Positions 7,540 to 14,819 of a stretch of 39,820 nucleotides of DNA are shown here, piece by piece; position 1 is the stretch's first letter, and each line of letters opens with the position of its first letter. Both the position numbers and the translations under genes were made by a program. The DNA comes from Pelotomaculum_B sp964543575 (GTDB lineage Bacteria > Bacillota > Desulfotomaculia > Desulfotomaculales > Pelotomaculaceae): the NCBI GenBank assembly GCA_964543575.1, contig CAZIYV010000013.1:1-39820 (forward strand), read 5' to 3'. Below the pieces are notes generated by a model that ran no database searches, had not been told where the DNA came from, and saw nothing but the letters and a program-made list of their open reading frames with translations.

Positions 7540-8652
7540 TTGACCAGAGGAAAATTAGTTAAACTTTTTCCGGGCGGGAACACTTCCCGCGGTTTTTATT
7601 CCTTCTATGATCACATCATCGAGAAGGACGCGACCCACATATTCATTTTAAAAGGTGGGCCTGGTGTAGGGAAATCAACATTCATGCGTAAAATTGGCGA
7701 AGAAATGCTGGCGCGGGGATATGACCTGGAATATCACTGCTGCTCTTCAGACAACGGATCCCTGGACGGCATATGCATCCCCGCTATCGGTGTGGCCATG
7801 CTCGACGGCACCGCGCCACACGTGGTTGACCCCAAAAATCCCGGCGCGGTCGATGAGATTCTTCACCTGGGGGACCACTGGAATGACCGGGGCATTCGAG
7901 GTAATAAAAAAGAAATCCTGGCCATTAACAGAGAGGTAGGCCGTCTTTTTAAACACGCTTACGCCTACCTGGCCGGGGCAAAACTTTTTCTTGACGAGGT
8001 GGAGTCTTATTACACGGAAAGCGATGCTTTTAATGTGGGGACTTTTAACAGAATGGTCGCTGATCTGGCAGACGAGATTTTTGACGGTCAGCCCAGGCTG
8101 GACCGCAACCCCAAAGTCCGGCGCCTTTTTGCTACCGCCATTACGCCGGACGGACCGGTAAGCCACCTGGAAACGGTGGTCGGCAGTCTTGGCAAACGCT
8201 ATATCATTGAGGGGGATGACGGCACAGGTAAAACTATCCTGGTCAGCCGCATATTGGATGCGGCCATAGCCAGGGGTTACAGCGTAACAGCTTTTCACTG
8301 CGCCTTAAATCCCAGCAACATTGACCACCTGGTAATTCACGACCTGGACCTGGCCGTGATCAACAACGTTGAGCCGCATATCTACAGGCCCAAGGAAAGC
8401 GACAGCATTATCGATACCATGACCTGCATGGACCCTGTAGTCAACGCGGCCTATCTTGCTGAAAAAGGCGCCGCGCGCGGCATGTACCGCCAGTGTATGG
8501 AGCAAGCCATTTCGTTTATTGGCAGGGCGAAAAAAGCACATGATGAGATGGAGAATTACTACGTGCCCTTCATGGACTTCGAGGCAATTAACGCCCGCCG
8601 GGAAAAGATCCTGCACAGGATCCTGGAACTGGCGGAAGAATTTAAATCTTAA
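7540..8652 (+). CDS. Two-P-loop ATPase of unknown function (PRK06851-like)
   Basis: About 371 residues with two separate Walker A motifs, GGPGVGKST in the N-terminal half and GDDGTGKT in the C-terminal half, indicating an internally duplicated P-loop NTPase. This resembles a conserved uncharacterised Firmicutes family whose members begin close to the PGGNTSRGFYSFYD motif. The start chosen is the TTG at 7540, 8 bases after GGGGGG. An upstream in-frame TTG at 7468 would add 24 residues unlike the family. The 3' end overlaps the stop of the MOT1-like gene by 11 bp tail to tail. It is on the opposite strand from its neighbours, so co-function with the Mo/W genes is not implied. No biochemical role can be assigned. 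Confidence 0.8.
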   Translation: MTRGKLVKLFPGGNTSRGFYSFYDHIIEKDATHIFILKGGPGVGKSTFMRKIGEEMLARGYDLEYHCCSSDNGSLDGICIPAIGVAMLDGTAPHVVDPKNPGAVDEILHLGDHWNDRGIRGNKKEILAINREVGRLFKHAYAYLAGAKLFLDEVESYYTESDAFNVGTFNRMVADLADEIFDGQPRLDRNPKVRRLFATAITPDGPVSHLETVVGSLGKRYIIEGDDGTGKTILVSRILDAAIARGYSVTAFHCALNPSNIDHLVIHDLDLAVINNVEPHIYRPKESDSIIDTMTCMDPVVNAAYLAEKGAARGMYRQCMEQAISFIGRAKKAHDEMENYYVPFMDFEAINARREKILHRILELAEEFKS

Positions 8653-9784
8653 ATATCTTTCTTTTAATAAGTTCCTGTGCTATTATACCGGCCAGGAAAC
8701 CGGCCCCTATATTCCAAATGGCAAATCCGGCGGTGATCAGCAATATGTAGTAATCACTCTTTTCACTGCCTGCGTCGCGGGCTGAAACTGCCAGTTCCAA
8801 ACCGGCGAAAAACAAAATTACACCCAGCACGCTTAAAGGGAAAATTTCAAATATTAGCAGTATTGAACTGCTGAAACAAAGTGCTGTTATCAACAACAAA
8901 ATCCCCAGGATGATCAAAGCGCCGCCGGTCCTGGCGCCGAAGCGGACATGTCCGGCCATGCCGCCGGCTCCATGGCAGACGGGTATGCCCCCAAACAACG
9001 GGGAGAAAAGATTTAAAATCCCCTGGGAGATAGCAATTTTTTTTTCGGTAACCGGCCGCTCAGGAAACAGCCTGTTGTTTTCGGCCGTGATGGCTATGAC
9101 GGCATTGCCAAAGGTTAGCGGGATCTGGGGGATACCCAGGATCAGCGCGCCTTTGATGAAGTCATGCCAGGTAATCTGTCCCACCGCCAGACGGGGCAGT
9201 TGAAAATCAAAGTGGATACCGGACAGTTCCTTGACCAGGTCAGGGTTTTTTAAGAGAGCCGCCCCAACTCCAAAAAGGATCAAGACAAACATGGCGGGGA
9301 TGCGCCTGTTGGCAAGCAACAAAAAAGTCATGACCAGAGCTACTACAGCAACAATAAAATCGCTCTGCATCATCCGGATGCCCTGGGTAACAAAGGACAG
9401 CCCCAAACCTAATACTATCCCTTTTACCACGGGCCTGGTTGTGAACCTGGAGATAAAGTCAAGCGCGCCGGTCAAACCCATGGTCAGCCAAAAGATACCG
9501 GTAAATATTCCCGCTCCCCAGACCATGCCGGGTGTTATGGCTGCTGCCTGGGTAATGGCAGCGCTGCCGATCGCTTTCATAGGTTGAATAGGAACAGGCG
9601 TCTTATAATATAACCCGCCGATAACCAACAGGATGCCAAAGGTAAAAAATAAACCCAGAGGATCTATTTTGGTTATCATGATATAGCCGATGGCAAAAGG
9701 TATTAGTGTCCCCAGATCACCAAACGCGCCGGCAAACTCATAGCGGTTAAAACTGTTGCCCGGGGCCTTAACTTTGTGCGGCAT
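8642..9784 (-). CDS. MOT1-family molybdate/sulfate-type transporter
   Basis: A 380-residue membrane protein with roughly ten to twelve hydrophobic segments. EFAGAFGDLGTLIPFAIG near the N-terminus and PVPIQPMKAIGSAAI near residue 65 match the two hallmark motifs of the MOT1 branch of the SulP-like transporters, which import molybdate with high affinity in plants and have bacterial homologues. AAGGAG lies 10 bases before the ATG. Located just beyond a riboswitch-controlled ABC importer operon on the same strand, but separated by a strong hairpin at 9889-9925, so it probably has its own promoter. Substrate could be molybdate, tungstate or another oxyanion. Confidence 0.82.
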   Translation of the reverse strand: MPHKVKAPGNSFNRYEFAGAFGDLGTLIPFAIGYIMITKIDPLGLFFTFGILLVIGGLYYKTPVPIQPMKAIGSAAITQAAAITPGMVWGAGIFTGIFWLTMGLTGALDFISRFTTRPVVKGIVLGLGLSFVTQGIRMMQSDFIVAVVALVMTFLLLANRRIPAMFVLILFGVGAALLKNPDLVKELSGIHFDFQLPRLAVGQITWHDFIKGALILGIPQIPLTFGNAVIAITAENNRLFPERPVTEKKIAISQGILNLFSPLFGGIPVCHGAGGMAGHVRFGARTGGALIILGILLLITALCFSSSILLIFEIFPLSVLGVILFFAGLELAVSARDAGSEKSDYYILLITAGFAIWNIGAGFLAGIIAQELIKRKIFKI

Positions 9785-9888
9785 TAGTTTCTGCTCCTTT
9801 GGGCTAATGTTCTAAGGTTCACCCCTTACATAATTGTTCTCTATTAGCTTTAATTCGATAACAACCGCTATAATTCCTATCAAAATAA

Positions 9889-9925
9889 AGTGACCAACGG
9901 TATTAACCTGTTGGTCACTTTTTTT
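9889..9925. terminator. Strong intrinsic terminator hairpin
   Basis: Ten-bp stem AGTGACCAAC/GTTGGTCACT with a 10-base loop. It is followed by a run of T on the plus strand and a shorter T-rich run on the minus strand. It probably ends the minus-strand importer operon before the MOT1-like gene. Confidence 0.75.
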
Positions 9926-9963
9926 AAGGATTCATTAAAAAGGATTAGATAAACAGCGCTCTG

Positions 9964-10128
9964 TTATTTGTCACTGTAGATAATGGTGCCCACATGTTCA
10001 CCATTTAAAGCACTGGTAATGCTCCCTTCCCTGGTGCCGTTGATGATCTGGCCCAGTTTTGAATGATCCCGGTAGGCATACCCAGTTCCATGGCTATCGC
10101 GTAAACGTGCCTGGAAAGGCTTAGCCGG
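9964..10128 (-). pseudogene. C-terminal remnant of an amino-acid-kinase-fold gene (UMP kinase / Mo-storage-like)
   Basis: In one minus frame, about 27 codons ending at the TAA at 9964-9966 read QIINGTREGSITSALNGEHV and continue GTIIYSDK. This closely resembles the C-terminus of UMP-kinase-like proteins, including the molybdenum storage protein subunits. The preceding residues fit the family only in another frame (HVYAIAMELGMPTGIIQN), so a frameshift separates the two pieces. Nothing upstream remains, because the TiaS-like gene begins its stop at 10145. Placing it specifically in the Mo-storage branch is inference from the neighbourhood. The short length limits confidence. Confidence 0.5.
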
Positions 10129-10144
10129 CCCTGTCAAAAACGTA

Positions 10145-10888
10145 TCAGAATTTTTTCAACTGCTCCTTGGTACAGGTCTGCCAGCAGGCGCCGGTGTTAT
10201 TAGATCCGGTGGGACACACCGGCAGCACTACCTTTCCGCCCATCAATACAGCCTTTACCTTCTCGCCAAGCCTGACCAGGTCATGATCGTTCAACATATG
10301 ACCGTCAAGGCTCTGTACAATATTCACACTGGTTTGCAACTTAATATCATTGACTGTAACAACATCATTGATATTTCCTATTTTAAGCCTGCCCCTGAGG
10401 CGGCCGTCGTTGCCGCTGAGGCGCAGGCCGGTGCCGGCCAGGGCGCCGATTACACCGCCGCCGGTACCGCCATGCTCGGAAAGATGTATTCCCAGCTGAC
10501 CGGCCAACTGGTAGGCTTCTTTCTTGGTCAACACAGTGCCTTTTGCTTTGAGTCCAAATTCAATTAGCAGTTCGGACTCTTTTAGCTGTCCGGGCACAAC
10601 AACGCACAGTCCTGGATCTGAACCTTCAGCGCTTTCACGGGATAAAAAATCAGAAGCGTAGCTGATCAAATTTTCAAGATTTGCTTCATCCAGGTCAACC
10701 CCGAAACACATTGAACTGTTATGCGAAGTATATGGAATATCGGAATGGACATACAGCTGGTGACGGCTTATCGCATCGCACCTGCCCCACCCACGCTCTT
10801 CAATAGAGCCAATAATTTTGTATGCCAGTTTCCCCGTTCCGATGCTGTCAAGGCTGTCAGTATCGTCGATGCACACAAGCACCCGCAT
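10145..10888 (-). CDS. TiaS-like protein (tRNA-Ile2 agmatinylcytidine synthetase family, short form)
   Basis: 247 residues. IDDTDSLDSIGTGKLAYKI at the N-terminus and GGGVIGALAGTGLRL near residue 145 match the ATP-binding catalytic and ferredoxin-like regions of TiaS, an archaeal enzyme that adds agmatine to a tRNA cytidine. The protein lacks the OB-fold and zinc domains needed for tRNA binding in full-length TiaS (about 420 aa), and bacteria use TilS instead. A different nucleotide-dependent role is therefore likely. Cysteines cluster at the C-terminus (PVCPTGSNNTGACWQTC). AGGAGG precedes the ATG, and the gene follows the ABC importer binding protein by 31 bp. Its place in a riboswitch-controlled operon suggests a link to metal or cofactor handling, which is inference. 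Confidence 0.68.
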   Translation of the reverse strand: MRVLVCIDDTDSLDSIGTGKLAYKIIGSIEERGWGRCDAISRHQLYVHSDIPYTSHNSSMCFGVDLDEANLENLISYASDFLSRESAEGSDPGLCVVVPGQLKESELLIEFGLKAKGTVLTKKEAYQLAGQLGIHLSEHGGTGGGVIGALAGTGLRLSGNDGRLRGRLKIGNINDVVTVNDIKLQTSVNIVQSLDGHMLNDHDLVRLGEKVKAVLMGGKVVLPVCPTGSNNTGACWQTCTKEQLKKF

Positions 10889-10919
10889 TTAAATAACCTC
10901 CTAAAATATTTATAACGTG

Positions 10920-12041
10920 TTACTCAATTGCCTCACCTTTTTGCGCTCTCATCCCCTTGCCGCTCAGAACCTGGGCGGCCTCCTGATCGGATATGGGATA
11001 GTTAAAAAATTCCTGGTAAAAATATTTGGTTTCGGCCATCAAGTCTATATCGGAGAAAACTTCGGGATACAGCGTTTTTGCTGTCCATAGAATAGCCAGC
11101 GGAGTCTCCAGCGAGCCGGGGTGCCCCCAGCGGGAAATACCGTTCGGCATCTGGTATACCTTGTGGTTCTTGACCGCGCTGAGCGATGACCACTGCCTGT
11201 TGGTCATAATATAATCGGCCACACCCGCTTCATTTGCTATTATTACATCCGGATTCCATAACAGAATCTGTTCCAGTCCCGCGAAATACTTGTCTTCCAA
11301 AAGTTTCAGGTCTTCATTGACCGAAACATTTACCGCCCCGGCAACCTGCATCCAGTCCGCCGGCAGCGTGTCCCTGGCATCAGTCCTGGTCGCTTCATTG
11401 ACAGAGTGGTATACCCTTACCCTTTCTTTCACGGGAATGTCCTTCACTTTGGCCTGAACCCTGTCAATACAGCGCTGGTAATATTCGTTATATTTAAGTG
11501 CCCGTTCATGCTCCCCGACAGCCTGGCCGATCATTTCTATAATGTACATCTGCTCTTTCATGTTCCGGTAATCGACAACCAGGTAAGGGATGCCGCTTTT
11601 CTGCAGCTTAGCCGCCTCACCTTCATTCACCGCGGTTTCGGTTCTGATGAAAACAAGGTCAGGGCTGGCTTTGACCAGCTCTTCCAGGTTGACGGCCCCG
11701 CTGGAGGAAGGCACCAGTGCGTCCTTTATACCCGGACACAGCTCCCTCATCATCACATCCCTTTTCAACCCTTCAACGACAGCCACTATATCGTTCCCCC
11801 TGCCCAGCATAGCCAGCACATGCCCCGTGAAAGCATACAGGCACCCGATCCTCTCCACTTTGGACGGCACTACCACCTGTCGTCCAATGAAGTCCGTCAC
11901 TGTAACAGATCCCTGTGTCCCTTCTTTAAGCGGCCCTGTCTTGTTCCCTGTCAGGTTATCCTTTGCGCATCCGGCGGCCAGCAGGCAGGCCAACAGGCAG
12001 ACCGTCAAAATAAGGGCAGGCGCTGATTTCCTTATATGCAT
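10920..12041 (-). CDS. FecB/BtuF-type ABC importer substrate-binding lipoprotein (possible MolA)
   Basis: 373 residues. A signal peptide ends in the lipobox LAAGC (Cys25), so it should be anchored on the outer face of the membrane. The body is a helical-backbone type III binding protein: VTVTDFIGRQVVVPSKVERIG, then LVKASPDLVFIRTE, and a C-terminal lobe with SRWGHPGSLETPLAILWTAK. Such proteins serve siderophores, haem, cobalamin or, in Haemophilus MolABC, molybdate and tungstate. Its ATPase and permease genes lie immediately upstream. Since the operon leader carries Moco/Tuco-type riboswitches, an oxyanion is the favoured ligand, but a metal chelate is not excluded. Confidence 0.85.
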   Translation of the reverse strand: MHIRKSAPALILTVCLLACLLAAGCAKDNLTGNKTGPLKEGTQGSVTVTDFIGRQVVVPSKVERIGCLYAFTGHVLAMLGRGNDIVAVVEGLKRDVMMRELCPGIKDALVPSSSGAVNLEELVKASPDLVFIRTETAVNEGEAAKLQKSGIPYLVVDYRNMKEQMYIIEMIGQAVGEHERALKYNEYYQRCIDRVQAKVKDIPVKERVRVYHSVNEATRTDARDTLPADWMQVAGAVNVSVNEDLKLLEDKYFAGLEQILLWNPDVIIANEAGVADYIMTNRQWSSLSAVKNHKVYQMPNGISRWGHPGSLETPLAILWTAKTLYPEVFSDIDLMAETKYFYQEFFNYPISDQEAAQVLSGKGMRAQKGEAIE

Positions 12042-12076
12042 TTCAGTTAAGTCCTTTCAGTTACTTATTTAAAATA

Positions 12077-12886
12077 TCAGGATATAGTACTGATTGGGAT
12101 AATCTGTTTCAGCACCGTGCCATTACCAATATTGCATGAAACTACTTTGGTGTTGATATTGTACAACAGCATTAAGTTCTCTTCAGAAATAATCTCAGAT
12201 GGCCGTCCGATCATTGAAAAAGTCTTATTATCCATTAAAGCCACTGATGTTTTAATATGATTGTTTTCAAAATAAAAAGCATGGTTTGGAAAATGGGTCG
12301 CCATGATGATAGACAGCCTTGTATCATTAATTAGTTGAACAATAGTTTCCAATACAGTAAGCTCGTGCTTAAAATCAAGATGGGATGTCGGTTCATCCAT
12401 AATCATCACCGGTGTTTTTTGAGCCAGCGCCCTGGCGACCATGACCAACTGCCCTTCCCCGCCGCTGAGCTGGGTATATGGCCTGTCTTTTAGCCTTATT
12501 AAACCTACCAGATCAAGAGCTTCTTCAGCAATATCAACATCCTCTTCAGAAGGCGAAGAAAAGATCCCGGTGTAAGAAGCCCTCCCCATAAGGACGACAT
12601 CCAAAACTGTATATGGAAAGGTCTTGGTGTGAATCTGGGGTATATAAGCTATCTGCCTGGCAATTTCATAAGGCCGCATCCTTTGAATACTGCAGCCATC
12701 TAAAAGAACATCGCCCTGCCTTAGTTTCAAAATTCCCAGAATTGAGTCTAAAAGAGTAGTTTTACCGCAGCCGTTGGGCCCGATAATACAAAATATCTCA
12801 CCTTTGTCTATTTTAAAATGTATGTCTTTAAATATATCCTGATCATTATAGCCGAAGGAGGCGCCCTTTAATTCAATTAATGACAT
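12077..12886 (-). CDS. FecE/BtuD-type ABC importer ATPase (possible MolC)
   Basis: 269 residues with Walker A GPNGCGKTT, Q-loop YIPQIH, signature LSGGEGQ, Walker B VMIMDEPTSHLDF and H-loop ATHFPN. It begins one base after the permease stop codon, so translation is probably coupled. A C-terminal extension of about 60 residues follows the ATPase core and has no motif recognised here. It should energise the FecCD-type permease encoded next to it. Confidence 0.92.
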   Translation of the reverse strand: MSLIELKGASFGYNDQDIFKDIHFKIDKGEIFCIIGPNGCGKTTLLDSILGILKLRQGDVLLDGCSIQRMRPYEIARQIAYIPQIHTKTFPYTVLDVVLMGRASYTGIFSSPSEEDVDIAEEALDLVGLIRLKDRPYTQLSGGEGQLVMVARALAQKTPVMIMDEPTSHLDFKHELTVLETIVQLINDTRLSIIMATHFPNHAFYFENNHIKTSVALMDNKTFSMIGRPSEIISEENLMLLYNINTKVVSCNIGNGTVLKQIIPISTIS

Positions 12887-12887
12887 T

Positions 12888-13928
12888 CTACCAGCCTCCC
12901 CCTTTTGTTTTTTTCAGCAAATAGACAAAGAAAGGTCCTCCCACGAGAGCTGTTAGAATACCCAGGGGAATTTCCGAACCGCTGATCACTCTTCCCATGT
13001 TATCCACCAGGATCAAAAAACACGCGCCAAGGGAAAGGCTCGCCGGGATCAGCAGCCTGTTATCGTTGCCGACCAGCATGCGTCCGATATGTGGTATAAC
13101 CAGCCCCACCCACCCAATGATGCCGCTTACACATACAGCCCCGGCAGTAGCCAGAGTGGCGCAGAAGATAACAATACCTTTGTTTACCGCTGTATTGATT
13201 CCCAGCGAGCGGGCTTCCTTATCCCCCATGGAGAGGATATTTATCCGCCACCTGATGGCAAAAAGACCGGTGATACCTACAGCCATTGGGATGCCCGCTA
13301 CGGTAATATCCTGGTAGCGGGCGGATGCCAGGCTTCCCATTAACCAGAATACGATGGCCGGCAGCTGATTATATGGATCCGCGACATATTTGGCAAATGA
13401 AATTAAAGCCGCGAAAACCGAGGATACAATTACCCCGCCCAGAACCAGCATAATAGCCGGGGTGGTGTTGTATACCCGCCCGATCATGTAGCTCATTAAT
13501 ACCGCCAGCCCGCCAAAACAAAATGCGAATAAATAAATATATGAAGTTGAGCTGAAAATCAAAATTGCCAGCGCGGCCCCAAAACCAGCCCCGGAACTGA
13601 CTCCCAGTATACCGGAACTGACCAGGGGATTTCGAAATAATCCCTGAAAAGAGGCCCCGCTGATCGCCAGGCAGCCGCCCACCAGGGCTCCAAGGATAGC
13701 ACGGGGCAGGCGTATATCCCAAACAATGGACACGTACGTGTCCGGCAAATTACAGCTTCCCAACGTCAATTTGCACCACAGTATCTCTGCTATTGCCGGC
13801 AGCGGCACGTGGTACCTGCCGATAAAAAGGGAAAGAAATATAAAAACAAGGGGACTGAGCAGCAGTATGACGTATATAGTTTTTTTTCTGACAGTACACA
13901 CCCCCGTAACCGCGATTTCCCACTGCAC
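12888..13928 (-). CDS. FecCD-family ABC importer permease (possible MolB)
   Basis: 346 residues with about ten membrane segments, the size of BtuC/FecCD/MolB. RLPRAILGALVGGCLAISG, FRNPLVSSGILGVSSGAG and GWVGLVIPHIGRMLVG are characteristic of the family; the last is the ATPase-contacting region. The start at 13928 is a GTG with a poor ribosome binding site; another GTG nine codons downstream is possible. It follows the Ig-like protein gene by 33 bp. Confidence 0.9.
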   Translation of the reverse strand: MQWEIAVTGVCTVRKKTIYVILLLSPLVFIFLSLFIGRYHVPLPAIAEILWCKLTLGSCNLPDTYVSIVWDIRLPRAILGALVGGCLAISGASFQGLFRNPLVSSGILGVSSGAGFGAALAILIFSSTSYIYLFAFCFGGLAVLMSYMIGRVYNTTPAIMLVLGGVIVSSVFAALISFAKYVADPYNQLPAIVFWLMGSLASARYQDITVAGIPMAVGITGLFAIRWRINILSMGDKEARSLGINTAVNKGIVIFCATLATAGAVCVSGIIGWVGLVIPHIGRMLVGNDNRLLIPASLSLGACFLILVDNMGRVISGSEIPLGILTALVGGPFFVYLLKKTKGGGW

Positions 13929-13961
13929 AGCATACTTCGGGTTGAAATTTAATCCTTGGGC

Positions 13962-14765
13962 CTATTTCTTTCTCCTAGAGATAATATAACCGGCGGCGGC
14001 GATCAGAGCTAAACCGGCAATAATGGCTGCCCAAGTAAACGCGCCAGTTCCCTGGCCTCCTACGGGCTGGTCAGATTTACTGGCAGCCCCTTGCCCACTG
14101 CTTTCTCCAGCACGGTTGTCCGTCCCGGAACCTGTAGTATTTACACTGGTGGAAGCAGCCGGGCTGCTGCCTGGAGATGCGGCGCCGGCTGTCCCGGCGT
14201 CATTTTTATCGCCCTGGTTGACGTGTACGGCCTGTGGCTCAACTGTGCCGGCCGGTATTTCTGATTTGACAGGCTCAGCTATCGTGCTATCTTTAGCCGT
14301 GATAAAAGTAATATTCAAATTACTGCCCAGCGTTACGCCGCTCTTTGATCTTAAAGCCGCTGACACCTTAACAGTATAGGCAGTGTTGTGCTTTAATTCC
14401 TGCAGCGGCTTCAAGGCTATATTGTTTTTTTCCTCCGGCTTGATCTGGTCGTCAGCCATGATAACCTCTACTGGGATCGTGCTGCCGTCTGCCGCGTAAA
14501 GCGAAAAACACTTCAGGTTGTTGTCGCTTACCGTCATGTTAACCACATTTTTATTGAATGTCATACTGATTACCAATGGCAGTGGAACATCTTTCTGCCC
14601 GTTAAAAGGGCTGGACGAGTCCAGTCTGAGAGGTTCACCCTGGCCCCCACCCGAACCGTCACCTTCACCGGCAAGCGCCGGCAGAAACAAAAGCGCCAGC
14701 AGTATCGTGGACAAAATAACAATGACACAACTTTTTTCAATGCGGCTTTTTTTCACGCGTACCAA
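13962..14765 (-). CDS. Secreted, membrane-anchored Ig-like domain protein
   Basis: 267 residues in four parts: a signal peptide or anchor (about 8-32), an Ig-like fold resembling SbsA_Ig/Big_5 (about 48-155, starting SPFNGQKDVPLPLVISMTFN), a long Ser/Thr/Gly/Ala-rich linker (about 160-235), and a C-terminal membrane helix followed by RRKK. This is a cell-surface protein held by its C-terminus with a flexible wall-spanning stalk. The start is a TTG at 14765 preceded by AGGGGG. It lies 54 bp after the SLH protein gene and directly before the importer permease. It could relay a ligand between the S-layer protein and the membrane transporter, by analogy with haem relay systems; that is inference. 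Confidence 0.75.
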   Translation of the reverse strand: MVRVKKSRIEKSCVIVILSTILLALLFLPALAGEGDGSGGGQGEPLRLDSSSPFNGQKDVPLPLVISMTFNKNVVNMTVSDNNLKCFSLYAADGSTIPVEVIMADDQIKPEEKNNIALKPLQELKHNTAYTVKVSAALRSKSGVTLGSNLNITFITAKDSTIAEPVKSEIPAGTVEPQAVHVNQGDKNDAGTAGAASPGSSPAASTSVNTTGSGTDNRAGESSGQGAASKSDQPVGGQGTGAFTWAAIIAGLALIAAAGYIISRRKK

Positions 14766-14819
14766 TTGTCAACCCCCTTGATTTCCGTCGTTAAACTCGC
14801 CGTCTCCGTTTATAATAAT

